A DNA stretch of 64,000 nt from Niveispirillum irakense DSM 11586. GTDB lineage: Bacteria; Pseudomonadota; Alphaproteobacteria; Azospirillales; Azospirillaceae. A model generated the notes under the pieces. It was not told the origin of the DNA and did no database searches. It was given only the letters and a program-made list of their open reading frames with translations. Positions within the stretch are counted from its first letter, which is position 1; each line of letters starts with the position of its first letter. Below are positions 54,195-62,892 of the stretch, in pieces. The stretch is taken from positions 84,526-148,525 of the forward strand of contig NZ_AUCG01000002.1 in NCBI RefSeq assembly GCF_000429645.1, given 5' to 3'. Position numbers and translations under genes: made by a program.

Positions 54195-54884
54195 ATGAGC
54201 GACTTGATCACGATCACGGATGCGGCCAAACGCTTCGTGAAGGGCCGTGAGACGATCAGCATCTTCGATAAGCTGAACCTCACCATCGAGGCCGGCGATT
54301 TCATCGCCATCATGGGGCCCAGCGGGTCAGGCAAGACCACTTTGCTGAACCTGCTGGGCGGGATCGACCGGCCAACCGACGGGGCCATCAGTTTTGATGG
54401 CGCCCGCGTGGACAAGCTGACGGAAAGCCAGCTTTCCGCCTGGCGGGCGGCCAATATCGGCTTCATCTTCCAGTTCTACAATCTGATGCCGATGCTGAAC
54501 GCGGCGCGGAATGTGGAACTGCCGCTGCTGCTGACCGGGCTTTCCGCGAAGGAGCGGGCGCGGCGGGTACAGGCGGCGCTGAAAATTGTCGGGCTGGATC
54601 AGCGCGCCAGCCATCTGCCGCGGGAAATGTCGGGCGGGCAGCAGCAGCGTGTCGCCATTGCCCGCGCCATCGTCGCCGATCCCAAGATGCTGCTCTGCGA
54701 TGAGCCGACGGGCGATCTGGACCGCAAGACGGCGGATGAGATCCTGGGCATGCTCCAGCTTCTGAACCGGGAAATGGGCAAGACGATCATCATGGTCACC
54801 CATGATGCCGAGGCGGCCCGCTATGCCAACCGGGTGCTGCATCTGGACAAGGGCCGCTTCGTGGAACAGGGGGCGATGGCATGA
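54195..54884 (+). CDS. ABC transporter ATPase, MacB/LolD type
   Basis: A 229-residue ATPase. Walker A is GPSGSGKTTLLNLL near 40, the Q-loop region is IGFIFQFYNLMPMLNA near 92, the signature is MSGGQQQRVAIARAI near 147 and Walker B is MLLCDEPTGDLD near 166. FIFQFYNLMPMLNA is characteristic of MacB/LolD-like exporters working with FtsX-type permeases. Its stop overlaps the next start (ATGA). Confidence 0.94.
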   Translation: MSDLITITDAAKRFVKGRETISIFDKLNLTIEAGDFIAIMGPSGSGKTTLLNLLGGIDRPTDGAISFDGARVDKLTESQLSAWRAANIGFIFQFYNLMPMLNAARNVELPLLLTGLSAKERARRVQAALKIVGLDQRASHLPREMSGGQQQRVAIARAIVADPKMLLCDEPTGDLDRKTADEILGMLQLLNREMGKTIIMVTHDAEAARYANRVLHLDKGRFVEQGAMA

Positions 54885-56038
54885 CCGACTTCTCCCTGGT
54901 TCTGGCGAACCTGTTCAGCCACAAGCTGCGCACCGCCTTGATGATGGTGGCGATCCTGATCGCCTTCCTGATCTTCGGCTTTCTGGCCGGCATCCAGAAT
55001 GGGCTGGACAATGTCGGCGGCAAGGCCGCCGAAAGCCGGCTGGTGACGGTGAACAAGATCAATTTCACCCAGCCCATGCCCGTGGCCTATGTCAACCGCA
55101 TACGCGCGGTGGCGGGGGTGGACAATGTTTCCTTCGCCAACTGGTTCGGCGGCTATTATCAGGATCCGCGCCAGGTCATCGTGACCTTTGCGGTTGATGC
55201 GGAAACCTATCTGCAGATCTACCGCGACGATATTGCCATGGCGCCAGATCAGCGGGCCGCTTTCCTGTCCACAAGGATCGGCATGGTGGCAGGCCGCAAG
55301 ATCGCGGAGCGCCATGGCTGGAAGGTGGGGGACCGTATCCCCCTCAGCTCCAACATCTATACCAACAAGAATACCGGTACCCAGACCTGGGATTTCACCC
55401 TTGTCGGGATCATGGATCCGGCCAGCGAGGAAGCGAACCCGGACTTCATCCTGTTTCATAAGGAATATTTCAACGAATCGGTGACATTCGGTCGTGATAC
55501 GGCCGGTTGGATCGTGATCGAGACGGCGGACCCGGCGCAGAATGGCGCGGTGGCTGACCAGATTGACGCCATGTTCGCCAACTCCCCGGCCGAGACATCC
55601 ACCGATACGGAAAAGGCCTTCGGTCAGGCCTTCCTCGCACAGTTGGGCAATATCACCCTGATCATCACCTGGGTGGTGGGGGCCGCCTTCTTCACCATCC
55701 TGATGATCGTCGGCAACACCATGGCCATGGCGGTGCGGGAACGGACGAAGGAGATTGGCGTGATGAAGACGCTGGGCTTCCCCGATGGCCGCATCTTCCG
55801 GCTGGTGCTGGGCGAATCGCTGCTGCTGTCCCTGCTGGGCGGGCTGCCGGGCCTGGGACTGGCGGCCCTGGGCCTGTCCGCGATCCGAGAGGGGATTGGT
55901 ATGCCGGGTCTGGCGCTCGCCCCGTTCTGGGCCGGGGTCGCTGTGCTGATCATGCTGGCGCTGGGCTTCCTGACCGGGATCATTCCGGCCTGGAATGCGC
56001 TGCGCCTGAACATCGTCACCGCGCTTGGCCGGCAATAG
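54881..56038 (+). CDS. ABC permease, FtsX/MacB type (first)
   Basis: A 385-residue permease with four predicted helices: one at the N-terminus (about 16-38), then a large periplasmic domain (about 45-250) and three helices at about 265-290, 308-335 and 350-375. GNTMAMAVRERTKEIGVMKT near 281 is the FtsX signature. The gene overlaps the ATPase gene by four bases and is followed 14 bases later by a second permease, so the pore is probably a heterodimer. Confidence 0.92.
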   Translation: MTDFSLVLANLFSHKLRTALMMVAILIAFLIFGFLAGIQNGLDNVGGKAAESRLVTVNKINFTQPMPVAYVNRIRAVAGVDNVSFANWFGGYYQDPRQVIVTFAVDAETYLQIYRDDIAMAPDQRAAFLSTRIGMVAGRKIAERHGWKVGDRIPLSSNIYTNKNTGTQTWDFTLVGIMDPASEEANPDFILFHKEYFNESVTFGRDTAGWIVIETADPAQNGAVADQIDAMFANSPAETSTDTEKAFGQAFLAQLGNITLIITWVVGAAFFTILMIVGNTMAMAVRERTKEIGVMKTLGFPDGRIFRLVLGESLLLSLLGGLPGLGLAALGLSAIREGIGMPGLALAPFWAGVAVLIMLALGFLTGIIPAWNALRLNIVTALGRQ

Positions 56039-56052
56039 GAAAGGGTGGACCC

Positions 56053-57240
56053 ATGCGCCTGCTCAACCAGATCATCGCCGTTTCCACCATCAACCTGAAA
56101 AGCCTGCCCCAGCGTTTCCTGCCATCGCTGTCCACCATTGTGGCGGTGGCCCTGGTGGTGGGGGTGCTGCTGGCTTTCATGGCCATGGCCGCCGGGTTCC
56201 AGCGCACCTTGCAGGGCACCGGCTCCCCCGATATCGCGATCCTGATGCGCGATGGCTCCCAGCAGGAGGTGAACTCCGTCATCACGCTGGATCAGGTCCG
56301 GCTGGTGGGGGAGGCACCCGGCATCGTCCGTAAGCCGGATGGCAGTCCGCTGATTTCGGCGGAGCTTTATGTGATCGTCGATGGCGTCAAACGCTCCACG
56401 GGCACCAAAGCCAACCTGCCTTTGCGCGGGATTGGCGCTGATGGCCCCGCCCTGCGCCCGGGCATGACCCTGGTTGCCGGCCGGATGTTTGCGCCCGGCA
56501 GCAACGAGATCATCGTGGGTCAGGCCCTGAGCAAGGAATTTGCCGGTTTCGATCTCGGCCAGCAGGTGCGGTTCGGCACCACGGTCTGGACCATTGTCGG
56601 CACCTTCGCCATGGAAGGGTCGGTTTTCGAATCGGAAATCTGGGGCGATGTGCGGGTGGTGCAGAGCCTGTTCCAGCGCGGCAGCAGCTTCCAGACCATC
56701 CGCGTCCGGATGCAGGACCAAGGCGCACTGGATCAGATCAAGGCGTTCAGCGAGGGGGATCCGCGCCTGAAACTGGCCGTGACATCTGAACAGGATTTCT
56801 TCGCCGGCCAGTCATCGGGCACGGTGAAGCTGATCCAATATGCCGGCTGGCCGCTGGCCATTGCGATGGCGCTGGGCGCTTTGGCCGGCGCGCTGAACAC
56901 GATGTATAGCTCGGTCGCTGCCCGCTCGCGGGAGATTGCCACCTTGCGCTGTATCGGTTTCGGCGGCACTTCGGCTTTTATCGGCACGCTGCTGGAAAGT
57001 CTGGTGCTGGCCGTGATCGGCGGGCTGATCGGGGCGCTGGCGGTCTGGCTGCTGTTTGATGGCGCCAGCACCTCCACGCTGGGCCAGGGCTTTACCCAGA
57101 TCGTCTTCTCCATCGCGCTGACGCCGGCCCTGGTGGCCCAGGCTATGGTGCTGGCGCTGGGCGTGGGGCTGATCGGCGGCATCTTCCCCGCCTGGCGGGC
57201 GGCCCGCTTGCCGATCGCCGCGGCTTACGCCCAGGGTTGA
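56053..57240 (+). CDS. ABC permease, FtsX/MacB type (second)
   Basis: A 395-residue permease with the same four-helix plan as the one before it. The N-terminal VAVALVVGVLLAFMAMAAGF forms helix 1, the periplasmic domain spans about 60-265, and MYSSVAARSREIATLRCIGF near 285 is the FtsX signature. The C-terminal GLIGGIFPAWRAARLPIAAA is typical. With the adaptor and ATPase it forms a complete MacAB-like exporter lacking only an outer-membrane channel. Substrate unknown. Confidence 0.92.
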   Translation: MRLLNQIIAVSTINLKSLPQRFLPSLSTIVAVALVVGVLLAFMAMAAGFQRTLQGTGSPDIAILMRDGSQQEVNSVITLDQVRLVGEAPGIVRKPDGSPLISAELYVIVDGVKRSTGTKANLPLRGIGADGPALRPGMTLVAGRMFAPGSNEIIVGQALSKEFAGFDLGQQVRFGTTVWTIVGTFAMEGSVFESEIWGDVRVVQSLFQRGSSFQTIRVRMQDQGALDQIKAFSEGDPRLKLAVTSEQDFFAGQSSGTVKLIQYAGWPLAIAMALGALAGALNTMYSSVAARSREIATLRCIGFGGTSAFIGTLLESLVLAVIGGLIGALAVWLLFDGASTSTLGQGFTQIVFSIALTPALVAQAMVLALGVGLIGGIFPAWRAARLPIAAAYAQG

Positions 57241-57260
57241 CGGGGTGCTGACAGGGCGAT

Positions 57261-57285
57261 GAAGGGGGCGGGGCCCGCCCCCTTC
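57261..57285. terminator. bidirectional terminator-like hairpin
   Basis: GAAGGGGGCGGG and CCCGCCCCCTTC form a perfect 12-bp inverted repeat around a single G (57273). It lies between the convergent exporter and coq7 genes and reaches into the coq7 stop codon. Confidence 0.55.
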
Positions 57286-57892
57286 ACACCCGTTCCGATA
57301 ACCAGATCGCGGTCTTCGATCCGGCTTTGATCAGGTTGGACAGGACCGGGTAGCCGGCGGCCAGCTCGGCCTCATTCTCCAGCCCGATATCGCGATGTTC
57401 CAGTTCCTCGGCGCGGAACTGTTCAATGGTGGCTTTCAGCGGCGCTTCATCGGGGCCAAGCTCGTCCGCTTGCGCGGCATAATGGCCGTCGATCACGGTT
57501 TCCACCGCCACGGTGCAGGCCATGGCTGCCCGTTCGCCCAGCAGCGCCGTGCCGGCCCCCAGCAGCCAGCCGGCCACATGCCAGAAGGGCTGCAGCACGG
57601 TCGGGCGCACGCCGCGTTCACGAATCAACCGCTCAAACGTTTCGCGGTGGACCACTTCCTGTTCGGCCATGTGGCGCACCATGTCGCCCTTGGCGCCGTT
57701 GCCCAGCACGGCCAACTGGCCCTGATAGATGCGCACGGCGCCATACTCCCCGGCATGGTCCACCCGGATCATCCGTTCCAGCGTTGGCTTGCGGTCACCG
57801 GGCAGGTGGCGTGGCCGGCGGCTGGCGGCATCGCTGGCCGCTGCCTGCAGGGGGCGTGGGGAAAGATGGGAGGGGGAAGCGTCACGCATCAT
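57284..57892 (-). CDS. coq7: demethoxyubiquinone hydroxylase
   Basis: A 202-residue membrane-associated di-iron enzyme that performs the last hydroxylation of ubiquinone synthesis. The iron-binding pattern is visible: RMIRVDHAGEYGAVRIYQGQ near 40, AEQEVVHRETFERL near 76, AVETVIDGHY near 128 and EELEHRDIGLENEAE near 165. ATG at 57892 overlaps the dsbB stop (ATGA). The dsbB-coq7 pair links quinone synthesis with a quinone-reducing disulfide enzyme. Confidence 0.93.
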   Translation of the reverse strand: MMRDASPSHLSPRPLQAAASDAASRRPRHLPGDRKPTLERMIRVDHAGEYGAVRIYQGQLAVLGNGAKGDMVRHMAEQEVVHRETFERLIRERGVRPTVLQPFWHVAGWLLGAGTALLGERAAMACTVAVETVIDGHYAAQADELGPDEAPLKATIEQFRAEELEHRDIGLENEAELAAGYPVLSNLIKAGSKTAIWLSERV

Positions 57893-58425
57893 TCATCTTC
57901 CTGACGGGTGGCGGCGGCAAAGCCGAACAGGGCCAGGGCGAAGCTGACCATGGCATTGAAGCCGGCAATGGAGATACCGAACAGCGACCAGGGGATCTCA
58001 TCACAGCGGGTGACGGGGGCGGCCAGGATGGCGGCGCGCAGATCATCCAGCCCACCGGTGGCCTTCACCGGACTGGTGCAGGCGGTGAAACCCTGCCACC
58101 AATGTTGCTCCACGCCGGTATGGAACAGGGCGACCGCCCCGCCAATGGCCAGGGCCAGGCTTGCCATCACCAGCACCAGCCGTCGGGCACGGGCGGGATT
58201 GTTGCGCACCAGTCCCGGCAGCAGCAGGGCGATGGCGGCGAAATAGGCCCAACGCTGCCACCAGCACATTTCGCACGGGGCCAGCCCGCCCAGATATTGG
58301 GAACCAAAGGCAGCGGTCAGCGCCGTGCCGCTGGCCGCCAGCAGCAGCAGCATCGGTATCTGCCGGTGCGACAGCAGGCTGGCAGCAAGGGAAGGCGGCA
58401 TGGGGCGTGTTTCCGATCTGGTCAT
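57889..58425 (-). CDS. dsbB: disulfide bond formation protein B
   Basis: A 178-residue membrane protein with four helices that reoxidises DsbA and passes electrons to ubiquinone. The first redox pair is in LAPCEMCWWQRWAYF (about 46-60), the second is FTACTSPVK (near 116) with VTRCDEIPWSLFGIS (near 142). Starts at 58425 or 58434 are both possible, neither with a clear ribosome site; upstream residues in the open frame are not credible. Coupled to coq7. No dsbA gene lies in the window. Confidence 0.9.
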   Translation of the reverse strand: MTRSETRPMPPSLAASLLSHRQIPMLLLLAASGTALTAAFGSQYLGGLAPCEMCWWQRWAYFAAIALLLPGLVRNNPARARRLVLVMASLALAIGGAVALFHTGVEQHWWQGFTACTSPVKATGGLDDLRAAILAAPVTRCDEIPWSLFGISIAGFNAMVSFALALFGFAAATRQEDE

Positions 58426-58554
58426 GGAAGCCATATAAGCGTGCCGGGCGCCCGCCGTGAAGGGCCGGTTTTGATAGCAGATGGTCGCAAGAAGGCGGGA
58501 TCGCCAGCCGGGCGCTTGCGCGAACCAGGAAATGCAGGATGTGGAAATAGCCTC

Positions 58555-58583
58555 TTCCGCTTTGTCTTTTGTTGCGCTAGAAG
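58555..58583 (+). promoter_or_regulatory. candidate tRNA-Leu promoter
   Basis: TTCCGC (58555-58560) and TAGAAG (58578-58583) are 17 bases apart, about 35 bases before the tRNA. The -35 box is weak; the -10 box resembles that of the rRNA-like promoter at 63845. Confidence 0.3.
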
Positions 58584-58621
58584 GGGTCCCCATCGCGGAT
58601 GCCGCGATGATTGGTCAGTGT

Positions 58622-58706
58622 GCGGGTGTGGTGGAACTGGTAGACGCGCCGGACTCAAAATCCGGTTCCGAAAGGAGTGTCGGTTCGATTCCGACCACCC
58701 GCACCA
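58622..58706 (+). tRNA. tRNA-Leu (anticodon CAA)
   Basis: An 85-base gene with encoded CCA. The acceptor stem GCGGGTG (58622-58628) pairs with CACCCGC (58696-58702), followed by A and CCA. The anticodon arm CCGGA-CTCAAAA-TCCGG gives anticodon CAA, which reads UUG. A long variable arm (class II) and the T-arm sequence GGTTCGATTCC are clear. It lies between dsbB and the oxidase operon. Confidence 0.97.
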
Positions 58707-58769
58707 CCTTACAAGTTTAACAGGCAGGCCTGAAGCGCCAAACCGCCTGTTGCCCTATTGGCGGGTGCC

Positions 58770-59123
58770 CTATTGGCAGGGCGAAAGCCAGAACAGCCAG
58801 ACAAATGTGAACAGGGTGGACGCAATGGCCGCCCATGCGCTGAACAGCGCCACCCGGTTCAAAAACCGCACCGGTCCCGCCATCGGCACCACCTGCCGGC
58901 GCAGGTATCGGACCAGCGCCAGCATCGCCCCCAGATGCAGCAGGAACAGCAGGGCCAGCACCAGCCGCAGCAGGTTGGCCGGCCCCATCTCCACCAGATG
59001 CCAGCCGGCCTTGCACCCCGTCGCCTGGGTGCCATACAGCAGCACGAAGGCCAGCGCCCACAGGGCGAATCCGGCGACAATCATCAACAGATGCCGTGTC
59101 GGATGGGGGACTGGCCGGTTCAT
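58770..59123 (-). CDS. small three-helix membrane protein of the oxidase operon
   Basis: A 117-residue protein with three predicted helices (about 13-30, 42-64 and 83-110) and two cysteines outside the membrane (GTQATGCKAGWH and the C-terminal LSPCQ). ATG at 59123 overlaps the stop of the subunit I/III gene by ATGA, so it belongs to the oxidase operon; longer upstream codons are shadow. I do not recognise a named family. It could be an accessory or fourth subunit of the oxidase. Confidence 0.75.
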   Translation of the reverse strand: MNRPVPHPTRHLLMIVAGFALWALAFVLLYGTQATGCKAGWHLVEMGPANLLRLVLALLFLLHLGAMLALVRYLRRQVVPMAGPVRFLNRVALFSAWAAIASTLFTFVWLFWLSPCQ

Positions 59124-61630
59124 GCCATACCTCCCAGCGATGCCAGCCAGGGCAGGGCATGGATGAAAGTCAGGCCCAGCAGCCCGGCACCGGCCGTATA
59201 ACATTGCCATTGCAGGCCCAGGCGAAGATCCAGATTGCGCCGGGCGGAAACATGCCCCGTGGCGATCCGCCACCGCCCATAAAGCGCAAAGACCAGCCCC
59301 ATCAGGCAATGCAGCGTCACATAGCACAGGATGATGAAGCAGATCGCCGCCAGCGCATGGCCGGTGCGGTCTGGCGCCCATTGTGCCAGCAGCATCGCCA
59401 GTGCCACCAGCGCCAGCCCCTGCGCCCCCGCCACCAGCCAGAGCCAGCGCCCAGCTTTGCCACTCTCAATCCCTGTGACGGCTTGCGCCCCGGCCAGGGG
59501 GGCGATCACCAGCCCCAGCAGCGCGATTCCCACCGCCGCCATCATCGGCTGTGGTGTGCCGGGCGGCGGCCATCCCGGTGCCGATACCCAGAGGAACAGC
59601 CCGCCGAACAGCAGCGATCCATAGAGTGTGGCATTGGCCGTGAGTGTCAGCGCCATGGCCATAGGGGAGGGGGCGGCCTCGCATTCCCCATGCGGCGGCA
59701 GGTCAATTCCCCGCCCGACCGGCAGCAGGCCCTTGTCTTCCCGCAATCCCGTCTGCCGGGCCCAGCCCATGAACAGCGCCAGCACCAGCAGCAGGGCCAG
59801 TGGCGTGAACCAATAGAGCTTGGCCAGCATCAGCACGAAGAACAGCCCCGTGGCCAAAGCCGTCCACAGCGGCAGATAGGTCTGGCGCGGCAGAAGGATA
59901 AGCTGCTGCGGTCGCCCGGTCAGCATCTCCACCCCCAGCGTTTCCATCCAGCCATGCCGGGTGAAGCCCAGATAACCCCGCCCGGCAGCCAGTTCTCCAC
60001 CCAGCCTGTCAGCATCCAGCCGGTCTGCCCGTTCCGTCACCGCCGGCAGGGAGGCGAAGGCATAAGAAGGGGCCGGCGTTGCCATCGCCCATTCCAGCGT
60101 TCCCGCCCGCCAGGGATTGCGGCGGAATATCCGGCCAAACCGGGCCAGCAGGAAAAAGTCGATCAGATACAGCGCCACCCCCATGGTCATAATGAAGGCG
60201 GCCCCGGAGGAGATCAGGTTCAGCGTCTCCAGCCCCCATTCCGGCAGCACGCTATGCACCCGGCGCGGCATGCCGCGCAGCCCCGTCAGGTGCATGGGCA
60301 GGAAGGAGAGGTTGAAACCGATGAAAAACAGCCAGAAGGCCGGCTTTGCCAGCGGGAACACCGCCATCCGTCCCGTCAGATGCGGCAGCCAGTAATAGGT
60401 CGCCGCCAGCATGGGGAAGAGGAAACCGCCCACCAGCACATAATGCAGGTGGGCGACGACGAAATGCGTGTCATGGGCCTGCTGGTCGAATGGCACCATG
60501 GCCAGCATCACCCCCGTCAGCCCGCCAATGACGAAGGTGAAAAAGAAGCCGAAAATATGCAGCATGGGGATGGAGAAGCGTGGCCTCCCGTGGGAAAGCG
60601 TTGCCAGCCAGGCGAAGAACTGTACCGCCGTCGGCACTGCGACCAGGGCGCTGGCGGCAGAAAAAAAGCCCAGCGCCAGATGCGGTATGCCCACCGTGAA
60701 CATGTGGTGCACCCACAGGCCGAAGGACAGGAACGCCATGGCGATAACGGCGATCACCACGGCGCGATATCCCGCCAGGGGCCGCCCGGCGAAGACCGGC
60801 AGGATGGTGGAGACGGCACCCGCCGCCGGCAGGAAGATGATATAGACCTCCGGATGGCCGAACAGCCAGAACAGGTGCTGCCACAGCAGCGGATCGCCGC
60901 CGCGCGTGGGATCGAAGAAGGGCAGGTCGAAGGCGCGTTCCAGTTCCAGCAGGATCGAGCCCAGGATCAGCGGCGGGAAGCCCAGCAGCATCATCCCCGC
61001 CACCACCAGCATGTACCAGGCAAAGATCGGCATCCGTTCCAGTGACATACCGGGTGCGCGCAGCTTCAGGATGGAAACCACGATCTCCACCGCTGCCGAC
61101 AGGGCCGAAATCTCGACAAACGTAATGCCCAGCAGCCAGAAATCGGCATTGATGCCGGGTGAATAGGGGCGGGAGGAGAGCGGCGTATACATGAACCAGC
61201 CGCCATCCGGCGCCACCCCCGCCAGCATCGCCACCACCAGCATCGACCCGCCGAACAGATAGCACCAGTAGCCATAGGCGGACAGGCGCGGGAAGGCCAT
61301 GTCCCGCGCGCCCAGCAGCTTGGGCAGCAGGTAGATCGCGAACCCCTCGAACATCGGGATCGCGAACAGGAACATCATGATCGTCCCATGCATGGTGAAG
61401 ACCTGGGCATAGAGGTCGGCATCCATGAAAGGGCTTTGGGCGGAGGCAAGCTGGCTGCGGATCAGCATGGCCAGCACCCCGCCGATCAGGAAAAAGACCA
61501 GTGCAGTGATCATGAAGCGGCGGCCGATCACGGTATGGTTCACCGCTGCCAGCCGCTCCAGGCCTTTGCCATTGCCCCAGATGGCGTCCAGTTGCTTATG
61601 CAGCCGGATGGGGGAGAGTGTGTCGCTCAT
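59120..61630 (-). CDS. cytochrome c oxidase subunit I fused to subunit III
   Basis: An 836-residue haem-copper oxidase protein. Residues 1 to about 555 are subunit I: FTMHGTIMMFLFAIPMFEGF holds a haem ligand, WLFGHPEVYIIFLPAAG carries a CuB His, the cross-linked Tyr and the D-channel Glu, LSFGLWVHHMFTVGIP the CuB His pair, and DTHFVVAHLHYVLVGG the two haem ligands. From about 600, subunit-III-like helices follow (LPPHGECEAAPSPMAMALTL, then ICFIILCYVTLHCLMGLVFA). The ATG at 61630 overlaps the subunit II stop. It is an A1-type terminal oxidase by the HPEVY motif. No cox11, ctaB or cox15 gene lies nearby, so assembly factors must come from elsewhere. Confidence 0.93.
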   Translation of the reverse strand: MSDTLSPIRLHKQLDAIWGNGKGLERLAAVNHTVIGRRFMITALVFFLIGGVLAMLIRSQLASAQSPFMDADLYAQVFTMHGTIMMFLFAIPMFEGFAIYLLPKLLGARDMAFPRLSAYGYWCYLFGGSMLVVAMLAGVAPDGGWFMYTPLSSRPYSPGINADFWLLGITFVEISALSAAVEIVVSILKLRAPGMSLERMPIFAWYMLVVAGMMLLGFPPLILGSILLELERAFDLPFFDPTRGGDPLLWQHLFWLFGHPEVYIIFLPAAGAVSTILPVFAGRPLAGYRAVVIAVIAMAFLSFGLWVHHMFTVGIPHLALGFFSAASALVAVPTAVQFFAWLATLSHGRPRFSIPMLHIFGFFFTFVIGGLTGVMLAMVPFDQQAHDTHFVVAHLHYVLVGGFLFPMLAATYYWLPHLTGRMAVFPLAKPAFWLFFIGFNLSFLPMHLTGLRGMPRRVHSVLPEWGLETLNLISSGAAFIMTMGVALYLIDFFLLARFGRIFRRNPWRAGTLEWAMATPAPSYAFASLPAVTERADRLDADRLGGELAAGRGYLGFTRHGWMETLGVEMLTGRPQQLILLPRQTYLPLWTALATGLFFVLMLAKLYWFTPLALLLVLALFMGWARQTGLREDKGLLPVGRGIDLPPHGECEAAPSPMAMALTLTANATLYGSLLFGGLFLWVSAPGWPPPGTPQPMMAAVGIALLGLVIAPLAGAQAVTGIESGKAGRWLWLVAGAQGLALVALAMLLAQWAPDRTGHALAAICFIILCYVTLHCLMGLVFALYGRWRIATGHVSARRNLDLRLGLQWQCYTAGAGLLGLTFIHALPWLASLGGMA

Positions 61631-62367
61631 TGTGCCTCTTCTCCCGCCAGGGCGGCGCGCAGCCTTTGTTCGTAGAGGGCAGGGGGGTGGGCCTCCACCG
61701 TGAAGCCCATGTCGCGATGTCCCGTGCCGCAATATTCGGCGCACAGTCCGGCATAAAGGCCGGGCCGGTCGGCGCGCAGCCGGATCGTGGGGCTGTGGCC
61801 AGGGGTGGCGTCGATCTTGCCGCCCAGGCGGGGCACCCAGAAACTATGGATCACATCATCACTGCGGGTGGTCACATCCACCGCCCGCCCGGCGGGGATA
61901 TGCAGGACGTTCAGGGTTGTACCGGCCGCCCCCGCTCCCAGTTCCGGATAATGGAATTCCCAGGCAAATTGCCGGGCCACCGCCTCCACCCGCACTACTC
62001 CGCCATTGGGTCCGCCATCGGGATGCGGCAACAGCCTTTCCCCCTGGATCAGGGCATAGATCAGCAAGGCGGTCAGGATCGGCAGCGGCATGCCCAGCCC
62101 CCCGGCCAGGATCCAGCCGCGCCGCGACAGGCCCGATCCCGCGCCGGGCCGCAGCATTACCAGCCCGAACAGGGCCATCATCAGGATGAACAGGGCGACA
62201 GCCCCGATCAGCATCACCCACCAGAGCCGGGCGATGGCGTCGGCGGCGGGACCGGCGGGGTCCAGGGTGGAAACCGGTCCGCCGCAGCCGGCCAGCGCCA
62301 GCGTGGATGCCATGATGAGGAGGCCAGGGAACCTGTGGGCGCTTTTTGCCCTTAACCAGGGGATCAT
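61627..62367 (-). CDS. cytochrome c oxidase subunit II (lipoprotein)
   Basis: A 246-residue subunit. The signal peptide ends in a lipobox (STLALAGC), so the N-terminal Cys is probably lipid-modified. Two helices follow (about 45-70 and 83-105), then the periplasmic cupredoxin domain. The CuA site is complete: VIHSFWVPRLGGKID near 169 and GLCAEYCGTGHRDMGF near 205 (Cys-x3-Cys-x3-His-x2-Met). No cytochrome c domain is fused. The ATG at 62367 is the most likely start; only 27 bases separate it from the divergent DUF2231 gene. Subunit II leads the operon. Confidence 0.92.
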   Translation of the reverse strand: MIPWLRAKSAHRFPGLLIMASTLALAGCGGPVSTLDPAGPAADAIARLWWVMLIGAVALFILMMALFGLVMLRPGAGSGLSRRGWILAGGLGMPLPILTALLIYALIQGERLLPHPDGGPNGGVVRVEAVARQFAWEFHYPELGAGAAGTTLNVLHIPAGRAVDVTTRSDDVIHSFWVPRLGGKIDATPGHSPTIRLRADRPGLYAGLCAEYCGTGHRDMGFTVEAHPPALYEQRLRAALAGEEAQ

Positions 62368-62394
62368 CCAGCCGGTGAAGGGAACCCGATCGCC

Positions 62395-62892
62395 ATGAAA
62401 CAGACCCGCGCCCGTCGCGACCATGCCGCTGACCTGCTGGAAAAGGATGTCAGTTCCGCCGTTGCCATCGCGGGCCACCCTCTGCACGCAATGAGCGTGC
62501 ATTTTCCCATCGCCCTGGTCATCGCCACCCTGGGCGCGGATATTCTCTATTGGTGGTCGGCGGATCCGTTCTGGGTGCGGGCGGGGATCTGGTCCTCCGG
62601 TGTGGCGTTCTGGAGCGGGGTTGCCGCCGGGATTGTCGGTACGGCGGAACTGTTGCTGGTGCCCGGCATCCGCAACCGTGTTGCCAGTTGGGCCCATGCC
62701 GTGGCGGCCATGACCCTGCTTTCCGTGGCGGGGGCCAATTGGGGTTTGCGGCTGGTGGACCCGGCGTCCATTCTTCCCCATGGGCTGATCCTGTCGCTTC
62801 TGGCGTCGTTCCTGACGGGGCTGGCTGGCTGGCATGGCGGCAAGCTGATCTTCCATCACGGCGTCGGGCTCATGGTGTCGTCCAAGGATTGA
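62395..62892 (+). CDS. DUF2231 membrane protein
   Basis: A 165-residue inner-membrane protein with four helices and the DUF2231 signature GHPLHAMSVHFPIALVIATL near residue 27, rich in histidine (also HGLILSL, WHGGKLIFHHG). Such proteins often sit beside haem or copper genes and may bind haem or metal. Here it faces the oxidase operon and converges on the CopD gene with a 23-base overlap of the ends. Function unknown. The true start may be further inside, since the first 25 residues are not family-like. Confidence 0.85.
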   Translation: MKQTRARRDHAADLLEKDVSSAVAIAGHPLHAMSVHFPIALVIATLGADILYWWSADPFWVRAGIWSSGVAFWSGVAAGIVGTAELLLVPGIRNRVASWAHAVAAMTLLSVAGANWGLRLVDPASILPHGLILSLLASFLTGLAGWHGGKLIFHHGVGLMVSSKD

